Notes: generated by a model not told the origin, from the letters alone. A DNA stretch of 64,000 bases from Arcanobacterium sp. S3PF19 (GCF_000758825.1 NZ_JRMX01000015.1:124001-188000); one strand, 5' to 3'. Positions 36,130 to 45,111 are shown, counted from the stretch's first letter. Numbers and translations are program-made.

Positions 36130-36918
36130 ATGATCATGGCACTTGCAGAACGAATTAAAGAATGCCGCACTAACCTCGGCTTCTCGCAGGCAGAACTCGC
36201 TGAGAGAATTCATGTCTCAAGGCAAGCAGTCACGAAATGGGAATCCGGCAAAGGCTATCCAGATATCGATAACCTCAAAGCCATGTCGTGTTGTTCGATG
36301 TTAGCGTTGACTACCTACTTGACGAAAAGCCTGGCCCTACTACAGACGCGAAGATGCGTGTACCGATTGATCCGGAAAATGTGACTGCCGGACATGCATC
36401 TACCCGGAGCCAAACAGGCTAAGTACGACGCAGCAGTTCGTCATGTATTTCCGAATGCGACCATCCGGCCACTACGGCACAGGCACAAGCACACAAAAAC
36501 TGAGTCAGTGATTGAATGGATCATTTCTATATTGAACTATTTCATCATCGATATTTTGGGCATTTTCAATCTTAAGGATGGTCTTGAGAAGCTCAATGAG
36601 CGCTATTACCTAGTTGAGGATAAGAACCGCCAACTCCTTGCAACCGTTACCCCAGTGGCCGTCATTGCTGAAGAACTTAGTCACTGTGTGGACAAGAAGT
36701 TCCGGATTGGCCAAGACACATACCGCGTCATTAAACCGCACAATTTGACCATGATGACCGGCGACAAGCCCCTCCTCGCACAGCGTTCAGCGATAAATCG
36801 AGTTAATGCCCTGTTTGATTCGGTGATTTTGCGTGCGGTTGACCGAGCCTGCTGTCCCGGCATCCACCTTGTAAAGATTTCACTGCCCCTACCCTCATTT
36901 GAAAATCCGTGTTCCTAG
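36130..36918 (+). pseudogene. XRE-family regulator broken by two frameshifts
   Basis: The first frame encodes a helix-turn-helix domain (MALAERIKECRTNLGFSQAE, VSRQAVTKWESGKGYPDIDN) up to about 36285. Homology then jumps to another frame (VLFDVSVDYLLDEKPGPTTD, typical after such domains) until about 36388, and back to the first frame (DMHLPGAKQAKYDAAVRHVF onward) to a stop at 36918. The two shifts compensate, so the gene was or is one reading frame of about 260 codons. The C-terminal part has one or two hydrophobic stretches (IIDILGIF) and a conserved-looking domain I cannot name. Either it is a pseudogene or there are two base-calling errors. It is divergent from the secreted-protein operon, a natural regulator position. 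Confidence 0.75.
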
Positions 36919-37031
36919 TCGGTTCGGATTAGGCACCATACATGGGAGAAATCAAGTTTTTTCAAGTCGCTTTGTCTGATCCATACTTCTAGATTTCCTG
37001 CGTCTGAAAAACAGCTGTTAAGCGTAGTCCA

Positions 37032-37294
37032 TTATTCTACTGTTACCGGTAAAACGTGGGTGTCATAATCAGAGATAGGAAGAACGGCATTTAGCAGTTC
37101 TTCAAATCCTGTTTTTCCGTTCCATGAGTGTCCGCCTAGATGGGTAAACGAAACAACATAGTCAGTTTTTCGCTGAAGCGTTGCTCGTGCCAGGTAGCTT
37201 TAAGGTCTTCAATGCAGCGTTCCCACACCTCAAATACAACTCCACTGGCAGACGTCCAATCCCAACCATTATCATAACCAAGTAGCCGCCCCAC
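37032..37294 (-). pseudogene. frameshifted gene remnant
   Basis: On the minus strand SVGRLLGYDNGWDWTSASGV continues as VFEVWERCIEDLKATWHEQR and SEKLT. It then shifts frame near 37165 into DYVVSFTHLGGHSWNGKTGF, EELLNAVLPISDYDTHVLPV and TVE-stop (37032). Codon character is convincing on both sides of the shift, but a stop lies just before the first part, so this is the 3' end of a lost gene. The family is not recognised. The stretch 36919-37031 shows nothing. Confidence 0.55.
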
Positions 37295-37398
37295 TGATGT
37301 GCCTCAAACAGAGGCCGAACACAAGAACTCTCCTGGTAAACAGGGGTTAGGTGATGGTCTGGGCTCTTATCAAATCCAACGTTTAAGTCTCCAAAATG

Positions 37399-37432
37399 AA
37401 CGCCCACTCATATGAGGTGGGCGTTTTTATTT
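37399..37432 (+). terminator. intrinsic terminator at the end of the accessory pocket
   Basis: AACGCCCAC and GTGGGCGTT enclose TCATATGAG and are followed by TTTATTT on the plus strand. No intact plus-strand gene precedes it, which suggests it belonged to the decayed region. Confidence 0.75.
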
Positions 37433-37462
37433 GCCGTATTGCTGCATATCGGCAGACAGCGT

Positions 37463-37494
37463 ACGGGTAGGGCAGCCGTTGCCGCCCTACCCGT
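37463..37494. terminator. hairpin after the surface peptidase gene
   Basis: ACGGGTAGGGC and GCCCTACCCGT are separated by about 10 nt. A TTTT follows on the plus strand only; on the minus strand, where the peptidase gene ends at 37507, there is no U-run. Confidence 0.6.
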
Positions 37495-37506
37495 TTTCCG
37501 CTGAGT

Positions 37507-40500
37507 CTACTTCTCTTTTCTCTCCCCTGCTCTGCGCACGGCGGCAGGCACAGACAGTCCCGCACCGAATACCAGCGCAAACACCGTCAGCACGGACAGT
37601 GCGGCACTGCGGGTGCCGGTTCTCGCCAAATACCCGTGCAGACGGTATTTATCCGGCGCATGGTGCGCAGCGGCACCGACATTGCTTCCCCGGTGTTCTG
37701 CCGGATGCACGGCACGGCCCGGATTCTGCTCCGTTCGGTGCTCCGGTGCAGGACGCTCTCCTCCGGGCGCATCGGGCACCAGCGAGGGCGCAGGCGCGGG
37801 AGGCGCAGGTACCGGCGGAACCGGTGTCGGACGAGGCGCAGGCGGAGTGGGCACCGGAGCCGGAGGCTCCGGCAGAGGGGCCGGCTCCTTCGTGAAAGTG
37901 AATTTCCAGCTCTTCGCTGCGTCTGCGGAAATTTCCGCTCCGAATTCCTGCACTGCCTCAACTTCCACCTGACCGGCTTCGGTTACCCGATACGTCCCGG
38001 GAGACGTAAACACGCCGTTCACTCTGTACTGCACGCCTTTCACGGCCGGAATCGTATATGTGCCCAATGCCTTATCCGTATCCTTATCGTCAAATACGGG
38101 CGCGGCCGGACGCACGGATACCGGCTTGGGCGCCGGGTCGGGAGCGGGAATCTTTATCTGCGACGGCATGGTTCCCGCAGAGTATTTTATATTCACTTTC
38201 GCGCGCGGGGAATCCACCCGGATCAGCGTGCACGGCTCGGCCCTATATCCTGCCGGCATCTGCGGCAAAACAGCATAGCGCCCGTAGGGAACCTTAAATT
38301 CCATTCTCTGCCCCCACTGCGCGGCAGGAGAATCAAACACAAGGTCAGCGGCGGCTTTATCGAGACGGCGGAAAATGAATTTATACGGTTTGGCACTCAG
38401 ATTACCGAAATTCATCATATCCCGGAAACCGAATCCCCAGTCGGCAAATACGCCCACCGCAGCCGTGTCCGCATCGGCGGCAAAAGGCTTCCACGCAAAC
38501 GTTACCTGAACGGACTTCCGGTTTGGTCCCGTCACGGCCTTCTGCTCCGTATTGTCGGTGTAGTAATTCTTCGGCAGCGCAGGAGCACCGTCCCTGCCTT
38601 CTTTTATCCGCACTGTCCACGTTCCGTAATCCAAATGCTTCATGTCCGCGGCAGGTTTGCCCTGTTCGTCTACGATTTCATAGGGCACGCCCAAATTCAC
38701 CGTTTCTTTTCCGTTTACCAGATCACGGACGGAAATACCTGCGAAATCATCTTTTGTTTTCTTCCGCACCGTAATTTTGGGCGCGGCGTTTCCTTTGCGC
38801 AAATCGGCTTCCCGGATATCGGCAACCGCATAGTATCCCTGCGGCACGCGTACTTTCAGTTCGTAGACACCGGCGGGAAGCAGATCCAAACGCGGCATTT
38901 GCATCCCCTGCAGGGCATTTTTCCCCGTACTGTCCTGTATCTTACGCACTGCTTCCACGTGCACGTCGGAAATTTTTATTTCTCCGCCAGGCGGCAGACC
39001 GATAACGGGATCAATGCGATGCAGATCCGGCCCGACAAACCAGATTTTTTCCCCGCCCAAATCGGTATCTCCGAACTGCTTCACCGTGATTTCGCCGCTC
39101 TTGGGCAGAATTACCGCCCATTTCGGATCGGTTTTCACCACTTCCGCTTTCCACTTCCCCGGTGTCAGCCGCGGTTTAAACATCGGTTCCGCGCCGTGGG
39201 AACCCAATTCCTGGGATCCCTGCACATCCACCGTAATTCCGTCTTCGTTTGTGAAACGCAAAGTCGGGCGCTCCACGGAGGGCCATCCTCCGTTGGACGT
39301 AGTCACGGTGACGGGAATCCGCGCGGGGGAAACGGAAACATTGCGCAGTTTAAACGTAAGGGAAACATTGGGATTTTCCCGGCTTACCGTAAATTCCGTT
39401 TCTTTCTTTTCCGCCGCATAGTTTAATACTTTCAGCTTCAGCTCCGCCTTATATTTACCCAATGGCAGATGCGCACAGTCCAGCTGTTTCACACCCTGCT
39501 CATTGCGGACTGTCAGTTCATACTGCTGCGGCGTAATATCCGCCGGGTCTCCGTAGCTGTCGGTGAAAACCGCTTTCACCGATCCGCCCGCATCGGGGTG
39601 CGTAATCGCCTCCAGGCTGCGGTACATTGTATTTCCCGCGTAATCGGTCAGACGCAGATACGTCTGCGGATAATCTTTCGCCGCGATACGCAGTTTCAGC
39701 GCTCCGTCCCGGTCCGGATTCTGCGGCGTATAATGCACGTTTCCGTCCGAACCCACCGTTTCCAGTACTGCCCGCGCCACTCCCGCACCGGTATCTGCCG
39801 TCAGCAGCGTAAGCAGACCGTCTTTTTCCGTGAAGGATTTAACCGCGGGAGGCGTGGAATCAACGGTAACCGGGAAAGAAAACTCCTGTTCTTTTGCCGA
39901 TTCCGCAACCGGGCGCACCTTAAACCGGAAGGTGTATTTTCCCTCGGGCACAATCCGGCCCGAGCTGTCTTTTCCGTCCCACCGATAATTGGACAGTTCG
40001 GAAAACAGCGTGCCCGCAGAGCCGTCCGCAGCGGCCGCCAGGCTCTTTCTCCCCGTTCTTACGGTACCGTCTGCCTGTTTTGCCCCGTCATACCCGGGAG
40101 CGGATTTATAAACAACCCTGCCGGATTGGTCGGCTACCTCAATATAGTCGTGATAGTACATGCTCAGAAACACCCCGCGGAACTGAGCATAATCCAGCAC
40201 ATTATCCCCGTTGGGAGAAATAGCAATCCGCGTTTTCGCAAACCGTCTTTCCCCCTCTGCGCCGGGAAGCATTTCACCCAGCACACGTTCGCCCTGCGGG
40301 TCGCGGCTCATCAAAGCCGTAAACGCATTCTTCCCCGCCGCTTCTTTTAATCTCATATACTTCGGCACATCCGCGCTTTTCGCCGACAGATCGGCAAAAT
40401 CGTAGATGCTGCGTTCCACGGCGGGCAGGTCTGTAAATGCGCCGGGCGTACCGTCGGGATTGGTATGACGGAAACCTATATACGGCAGACCGATATCGCT

Positions 40501-42909
40501 TTGCCCCGCGGAAAGGGAGTGCAGGCGGATAAATCCCTCCACAAAATACCCGTTGCGGAACTTCTTTTGCAGCTCCGGATCCTCTTTGGAAATATCGACG
40601 GAAACCGTCTTTTCCACGCTCTTCCCCGCCGGTACCGTAATTGTGTCGTTTTCCGACAAATCCGGAATAATTCTGCTGCTCCCCAGGGGAACAATCAGAT
40701 TGGGATTTTTCGGATCTGTGCGATCGGTCTGCACCGTGACCTGCGAAACCGTAAATTTAAGATCTTTCGTACGGCTTATGTTTTCCACGGTGAATTTCAG
40801 ATCGAATTTACTTCCGACCGCTCCCAGATTGATTTTCGCAGCTCCCCCGGCGGATCCTGTGTTTCCCTGTGTTGCACCGGCTTTTGCCAACGCAAATCCG
40901 GAAAGCGCATTTTGCCTGTTCAGTACGCCGGCACCCTGTTTTCGGGGAGAGACGTACGGATCTGCGGGAGTGTCCGAGACGGGCACTGCCGTGCTCATGA
41001 GCATATTCTTCAAAAATGCCATTCTGCTTCCGGCGCTCAGTTCAACGCTGCCGTGCGGGCTGAATTTCAGATCGGGGTCATTGCGCAGACGCTCACTGAG
41101 AAGTGCCGCGACTCCGGCTACCTGCGGCGAAGCCATGCTCGTACCGGATTTGTCGCCGTGTCTGTTGCCGGGCTGTGCGGCCTGCACGTGCCCGCCCACG
41201 GCAGTTATCTCCGGCTTAAGATCAAATTCCGGCGTAGGCCCCCAGGAAGAGAAATGAGAGAGTTTTCCTCCGTTTTTCAAAACAAAATCCGCCTGCCCGG
41301 AAACAAACGCCACTTTTCCCAAACGCTTCAGTTTCAGTCCCTCGCTGCGGCGGAGAAACACTGCGGGAATGGCCGGATCGTGAATTCCCATATTAACCCA
41401 CTCTTGGGAATCCTCATTGTCGAAGATCAGTGCCACAGCGGCTTTTTTCGCCGCCACCGCCGCAACCTTTTGGTCGAAACGGGTCTGACCGCGGCGAATC
41501 AGAACGGCTTTGCCCCGCAGGTCCTGCTGCGTAAACTTCTCCATTTCTTTTTCCGTTGCCGCTCCTACATCCGCCAGCTCCAGCGTCTTTCCGTAAAGAG
41601 AGGAGTAGTCCTGTCCCGCTCCCATGTAGTAGGGAATTTTTTCTCCGCCATAAGTCAGATACGGCAGCCGGATAACGTTGTTGTCGAGAGAAGCTACCGC
41701 CAGTACGTCCGGCGTGAGGGCAGGTGCGGATATCGTGCCGTAATTCGGCTGTTCGGTTTTGGGCGGAATCAGATCCGCATCGGTATAGTTTTCGTTTCCT
41801 GCCGAGGCCGTCACCAGCACTCCATGCTGTTTGGCTATTTCAATCGCGTGCAGAATTTCTTCTCCCACATTTTTCATGGAAGCAGCCGGAATGCCGAACG
41901 AGAGATTGATCGAGGTTGCGCCGAGCAGCACGCTTTCCTCTATTGCTGCCAGATACCTCTCGGGAGACGGTTTGTCGTATTCTCCGGCCAACACCCGCAT
42001 GGCAAGCAGCTGCGCCGCCGGAGCTTTTCCGGGCCTGTTTTTTCCTGCCGCGGCAATTGCCGCCACATGCGTTCCGTGCGAATCGCCTGTTTCTTTCACG
42101 TCTGTATTGTTCCCGGCAAAATTAAATCCGTACGGGAACTTTGCGTTCAGCCATTTTCCTTTCAGCCGGTTCGGGTATGCGGCCCTGATCTGCTTAATTT
42201 TTTCTTCAAGGCTTTCCTTGGTCGGATATTTCGCTCCGAGTGTATCGTTCATCGCAAAATCCCCGTGATCGATATCGAAACCCGTGTCGATCACGGAAAT
42301 CAGCTCTCCTCTGCCTGCGGAATCTGCGGGACTGTATCCCGCCCCTCCGGCACTTCGCACGCTTCCGATTTCGTTTTGTGCCTTCTGTGCCGCACGGGAC
42401 ACGATTTGCGGCTGCGTGTTCAGTTTCAGATTCGGAGAGATTCTGGCTACCTGCGGAAGTGAGGCAATTTTCTTCAGATCCCCGTAGCGTGCCTCTACCG
42501 CCAGTACGCTGCCGACTGCCGCGCTGACTTCCCTGAAATGCAGTTTTCCGCCTGTCTTTTCTTTCGCTGCGGCAATAAACGCACTTTGCGTCTTCTGTGC
42601 CTCACCCAATTTTTCCAGCGGATCGGAAAATTTATTTAAACCGGCAGCGGATTCACGCAGAGCCACCAAAACCGGTATCTTCCCCCGCTTATACTCCGGA
42701 TCCTGTGTTTCCCCCGATGCTTTTGCTTTCGCAAGGCGGTTTTCCAACGTTTTCAGCACCGGTTGCGCCCGCAGATCAGCCTTCTGTATTTCGGACGCAG
42801 ACGCTGCAGCCATGTCGCCGGAGAGCAGTGCGTCACGTGACAGCCCCACTGTAGGCAACACCAATCCCAAAAGCGCAAACACTGCCGGAATGCGCAGCTT
42901 ATTTTTCAT
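37507..42909 (-). CDS. giant cell-wall-anchored subtilisin-family (S8) peptidase
   Basis: ATG 42909 follows AAAGGAG; the product is 1800 aa. After a signal peptide (to about 40) and a propeptide comes the S8 domain: D208 (SVIDTGFDID), H278 (GDSHGTHVAAIA), the oxyanion Asn region (ASAGNENY) and S591 (GTSMASPQVAGV). A protease-associated insert lies about 440-545 (KAVLIRRGQTRFDQKVAAVA). Fn3-like domains follow, as in C5a-peptidase/lactocepin types, then several prealbumin-like repeats with G-x-Y and P-x-GY patterns (about 1150-1640). A Pro-rich wall region precedes LARTG (1761-1765), a hydrophobic helix and AGERKEK. LAxTG is the class E sortase motif of actinobacteria. It probably cleaves host or environmental proteins at the surface; the substrate is unknown. 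Confidence 0.93.
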   Translation of the reverse strand: MKNKLRIPAVFALLGLVLPTVGLSRDALLSGDMAAASASEIQKADLRAQPVLKTLENRLAKAKASGETQDPEYKRGKIPVLVALRESAAGLNKFSDPLEKLGEAQKTQSAFIAAAKEKTGGKLHFREVSAAVGSVLAVEARYGDLKKIASLPQVARISPNLKLNTQPQIVSRAAQKAQNEIGSVRSAGGAGYSPADSAGRGELISVIDTGFDIDHGDFAMNDTLGAKYPTKESLEEKIKQIRAAYPNRLKGKWLNAKFPYGFNFAGNNTDVKETGDSHGTHVAAIAAAGKNRPGKAPAAQLLAMRVLAGEYDKPSPERYLAAIEESVLLGATSINLSFGIPAASMKNVGEEILHAIEIAKQHGVLVTASAGNENYTDADLIPPKTEQPNYGTISAPALTPDVLAVASLDNNVIRLPYLTYGGEKIPYYMGAGQDYSSLYGKTLELADVGAATEKEMEKFTQQDLRGKAVLIRRGQTRFDQKVAAVAAKKAAVALIFDNEDSQEWVNMGIHDPAIPAVFLRRSEGLKLKRLGKVAFVSGQADFVLKNGGKLSHFSSWGPTPEFDLKPEITAVGGHVQAAQPGNRHGDKSGTSMASPQVAGVAALLSERLRNDPDLKFSPHGSVELSAGSRMAFLKNMLMSTAVPVSDTPADPYVSPRKQGAGVLNRQNALSGFALAKAGATQGNTGSAGGAAKINLGAVGSKFDLKFTVENISRTKDLKFTVSQVTVQTDRTDPKNPNLIVPLGSSRIIPDLSENDTITVPAGKSVEKTVSVDISKEDPELQKKFRNGYFVEGFIRLHSLSAGQSDIGLPYIGFRHTNPDGTPGAFTDLPAVERSIYDFADLSAKSADVPKYMRLKEAAGKNAFTALMSRDPQGERVLGEMLPGAEGERRFAKTRIAISPNGDNVLDYAQFRGVFLSMYYHDYIEVADQSGRVVYKSAPGYDGAKQADGTVRTGRKSLAAAADGSAGTLFSELSNYRWDGKDSSGRIVPEGKYTFRFKVRPVAESAKEQEFSFPVTVDSTPPAVKSFTEKDGLLTLLTADTGAGVARAVLETVGSDGNVHYTPQNPDRDGALKLRIAAKDYPQTYLRLTDYAGNTMYRSLEAITHPDAGGSVKAVFTDSYGDPADITPQQYELTVRNEQGVKQLDCAHLPLGKYKAELKLKVLNYAAEKKETEFTVSRENPNVSLTFKLRNVSVSPARIPVTVTTSNGGWPSVERPTLRFTNEDGITVDVQGSQELGSHGAEPMFKPRLTPGKWKAEVVKTDPKWAVILPKSGEITVKQFGDTDLGGEKIWFVGPDLHRIDPVIGLPPGGEIKISDVHVEAVRKIQDSTGKNALQGMQMPRLDLLPAGVYELKVRVPQGYYAVADIREADLRKGNAAPKITVRKKTKDDFAGISVRDLVNGKETVNLGVPYEIVDEQGKPAADMKHLDYGTWTVRIKEGRDGAPALPKNYYTDNTEQKAVTGPNRKSVQVTFAWKPFAADADTAAVGVFADWGFGFRDMMNFGNLSAKPYKFIFRRLDKAAADLVFDSPAAQWGQRMEFKVPYGRYAVLPQMPAGYRAEPCTLIRVDSPRAKVNIKYSAGTMPSQIKIPAPDPAPKPVSVRPAAPVFDDKDTDKALGTYTIPAVKGVQYRVNGVFTSPGTYRVTEAGQVEVEAVQEFGAEISADAAKSWKFTFTKEPAPLPEPPAPVPTPPAPRPTPVPPVPAPPAPAPSLVPDAPGGERPAPEHRTEQNPGRAVHPAEHRGSNVGAAAHHAPDKYRLHGYLARTGTRSAALSVLTVFALVFGAGLSVPAAVRRAGERKEK

Positions 42910-42980
42910 CGAGACTCCTTTGTTTCGCCACATAGCCAAATAACCTGCATAAATGCATATGTATAAAACTATAGACTTAG

Positions 42981-42994
42981 TTAGGGTCTCCTAA
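42981..42994. promoter_or_regulatory. inverted repeat TTAGG-N4-CCTAA upstream of the S8 peptidase
   Basis: TTAGGGTCTCCTAA lies about 72 bp before the start codon, close to a TATAGT -10 candidate on the minus strand (42973-42968). The TTAGG-N4-CCTAA spacing equals the first 14 nt of the DtxR/IdeR consensus, so metal-dependent control is possible. Confidence 0.4.
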
Positions 42995-43068
42995 GAAATA
43001 AAATGCGGTTTAATGGGAAAGGTCTCAAAGCGCACCCGCACCCGCACCCGCAGGGATTATACAGACAA

Positions 43069-43133
43069 TCCTGCGGGAATCTGTCCGACACGGCATTACG
43101 CCGTATTCGTCCGTCAGGCAGAGTCCCGCAGGA
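43069..43133 (-). repeat. inverted repeat after the BspA-like gene, terminator-like
   Basis: TCCTGCGGGA / TCCCGCAGGA (10 bp, perfect) enclose 45 nt containing a second small hairpin. A third related arm, CCCGCAGGGATT at about 43046-43057, could pair instead, and a GCACCC triplet repeat lies beside it (43032-43049). There is no U-run. Confidence 0.45.
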
Positions 43134-43155
43134 AAACGGTTATTTAATTATCTGT

Positions 43156-44862
43156 TTACTTCTTAATGTTTTTCCTCCTGCCAAGAAGCAAAATTCCGGT
43201 CACCGCAAACAGCATGGCAGCAACGGCCTTCGTTTCCGGGGATGCGCCCGTATTAGGCATATATTTCGCCTCAGGAGCCGAAGCCTTGGGAGCAGGAGAA
43301 TCCGACGAGGGGGAAACCTCCGCCTGCGGCTGCGCACCGGCACACTTCTTCAGCTCACCGTCATTCATATCCCGGGTCCGCTTCTCAACGGCAACACTCT
43401 TACCGGCCTCATCCTTAACCCACTTATGCGAAACACTGTCCCACTTAAACGGAACCGTAGTCACACTGCGGGTCTGATTCACCTTCCCCGCCGCACAGTC
43501 CGCACCGCCGGCACCGGCAACATCAGCCCAAACCGAAGAAGAAACCTCCGCCTGCGGCTGCTCAGGACGGGAAAGAACAGTGAGGTTGGCTCCCTTAAAC
43601 GTGATATTGTATGCACCGGCCTCCGAGTCTTTAATTTTCACCGTTCCCACTGTAATGGGCACATCTCCGGCAGTGGTATCTGCCGTATATGCAGCGGCAA
43701 CCTCTCCCTGCACCAGAGACTTGAATTTAGCCGGTTCCACCTCGTACTTAAGTGCCGGCAGCGCTTCGCCTTCCCACACCTGTGCGGGTTTCGCGGTGAC
43801 CGTCACCGACTCGTTCATCTGAATCATATACTTGTGGTCATCCCGGATCGCGTCTTTAACCGAGGACGGCATATTATTCACCTCGTTGCCCAAGAAAGGC
43901 GCCTTATTTAAAAGTTCGCCTGTGGTCAGATCGCGGATATGATAATAAGTATCTCCCTTGAAACGAATATCCCCCAAAACGGATTTGAGTATATCGCCCC
44001 GCAGTTTAAGGATCGTCTGATTGTACGTATTAAAAATACTGCTGTAGTCGTCATTTTTGAGCACCCAGCCTGATATGTCCAGATTTTTCACCTCAGCACC
44101 GTTGAACATATTGACCATATTCTCAACCGCTGCGGTATTCCACTTGGAAATATCAAGATTGTTGACGCACGCCTCGGAAAACATCTCGGTCATCGTCTTA
44201 ACTTTGCCCGTATTCCATTTCGATATATCCAAGTCCGTACATGCTCCACGGTTGAAATAGATAAACATGGAACTCATGTCGGTCACGTTGCCCGTATTCC
44301 ATTTCGACATATCGACATGCTTTATACTTGAGCCCCAAAACATACCGCCCATATTGGTAACATTGCGCACATCCCAGTTGGACACTTCCAAGGTGTCCTG
44401 GTGCAAATTGGAAAATATACTCTCCATGTTGGTCACGTTGGATGTATTTATTCCTTCGCGGGGAAATTCTATTTCCGTGCTGTTGCAGTTTTTAAACAGA
44501 GAGCTGGAATCTTGCGGAAAATCGATTGTCTGCCCGGCATCGGGAACAAATTTTATCCGCTTTGTTTCCTTAAATTTGTCGTCGTTGGGCCAGCTCCCGC
44601 AAAAATTGGGCTCATAGGATACCGGCCACGGCCGTCCCCACTTGTCGCGGTCAAGAGTGCCGTGGCCGGCAACGGTGAGGGTTTTATCCGCCGGATCCCA
44701 CGTTGCGGTGAGGCTGTCCCCCACGCTGAACGTTTCTTTCCCGTCGGCAACAGCACTCTGGGAAACACCGAAAGACAGCAGCAGGACACATGTAAAAACC
44801 GCAGTCCACGCTTTACGGAACCAAAAGCGCGAAGTTTTTGTGTGCAAAGATACAGGCTTCAT
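43156..44862 (-). CDS. BspA-like/DUF285 surface protein with MPNTG anchor
   Basis: ATG 44862 has GGGGTG 7 nt upstream, giving 568 aa. A long signal peptide (about 1-41, with AWTAVFTCVLLLSFGVSQSA) is followed by an entry domain (FSVGDSLTATWDP). DUF285 repeats fill about 120-290, each with the core NWDV/KWNTGxVTxMxxMF, five or six units. A Rib/MucBP-like Ig segment lies about 330-430, and a C-terminal Pro/Ser-rich wall part contains two related ExSPS/EVSSS stretches. MPNTG (535-539), a hydrophobic segment and GRRKNIKK form the sorting signal; Met for Leu in the first position is a known variant. Such proteins bind host matrix or other bacteria. A poly-G tract lies in its promoter, as for the LPKTG protein. 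Confidence 0.9.
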   Translation of the reverse strand: MKPVSLHTKTSRFWFRKAWTAVFTCVLLLSFGVSQSAVADGKETFSVGDSLTATWDPADKTLTVAGHGTLDRDKWGRPWPVSYEPNFCGSWPNDDKFKETKRIKFVPDAGQTIDFPQDSSSLFKNCNSTEIEFPREGINTSNVTNMESIFSNLHQDTLEVSNWDVRNVTNMGGMFWGSSIKHVDMSKWNTGNVTDMSSMFIYFNRGACTDLDISKWNTGKVKTMTEMFSEACVNNLDISKWNTAAVENMVNMFNGAEVKNLDISGWVLKNDDYSSIFNTYNQTILKLRGDILKSVLGDIRFKGDTYYHIRDLTTGELLNKAPFLGNEVNNMPSSVKDAIRDDHKYMIQMNESVTVTAKPAQVWEGEALPALKYEVEPAKFKSLVQGEVAAAYTADTTAGDVPITVGTVKIKDSEAGAYNITFKGANLTVLSRPEQPQAEVSSSVWADVAGAGGADCAAGKVNQTRSVTTVPFKWDSVSHKWVKDEAGKSVAVEKRTRDMNDGELKKCAGAQPQAEVSPSSDSPAPKASAPEAKYMPNTGASPETKAVAAMLFAVTGILLLGRRKNIKK

Positions 44863-44898
44863 TATCACACCCCATTACAGTTCATACTAAACACGCCA

Positions 44899-44926
44899 AT
44901 TTTACGCCTTTACCCCCCCCGTGCAA
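44899..44926 (-). promoter_or_regulatory. promoter with an 8-G tract in the spacer (putative phase-variable switch)
   Basis: On the minus strand TTGCAC (44926-44921) is followed directly by eight G (44920-44913), then TAAAGGCG, then TAAAAT (44904-44899). The spacer is 16 nt; nine G would make 17. The start codon lies 36 nt after the -10, nearly the same distance as in the LPKTG gene. Confidence 0.65.
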
Positions 44927-45083
44927 TTTAGTTCATCACAGCCCGCACGGTTCAAGATTCCGTGCCCCCCGAGTCGGCCGTGCCGTTTGCACACTCGCAT
45001 ACACCTTGTTTTTAGGGCACCCTTATCGTATTAAGAAAAATTTCACTTGCGTTAATCCGCTAATGCACATCTGTTCAAAGATC

Positions 45084-45111
45084 TTGAATGCGCGTGCGGA
45101 TAACGTAATCT
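45084..45111 (+). promoter_or_regulatory. glpD promoter
   Basis: TTGAAT (45084-45089) and TAATCT (45106-45111) are separated by 16 nt. The rest of the 44927-45167 interval shows no gene. Confidence 0.55.

Noticed and set aside
37162-37407. 81-codon minus-strand frame considered as an intact gene
   Set aside because: A different frame in the same place has better coding character and continues into a downstream remnant, so this is read as part of a broken gene.
40465-42462. 665-codon plus-strand frame opposite the S8 peptidase
   Set aside because: Antisense shadow; the catalytic triad and sorting signal are on the minus strand.
43031-43050. GCACCC repeated three times, considered as a CRISPR or VNTR
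   Set aside because: Unit of six bases, three copies, no spacers; only a short simple repeat. No CRISPR array was seen anywhere in the window.
44932-45083. Possible insertion sequence end between the BspA-like gene and glpD
   Set aside because: No inverted terminal repeats or transposase fragment could be found.
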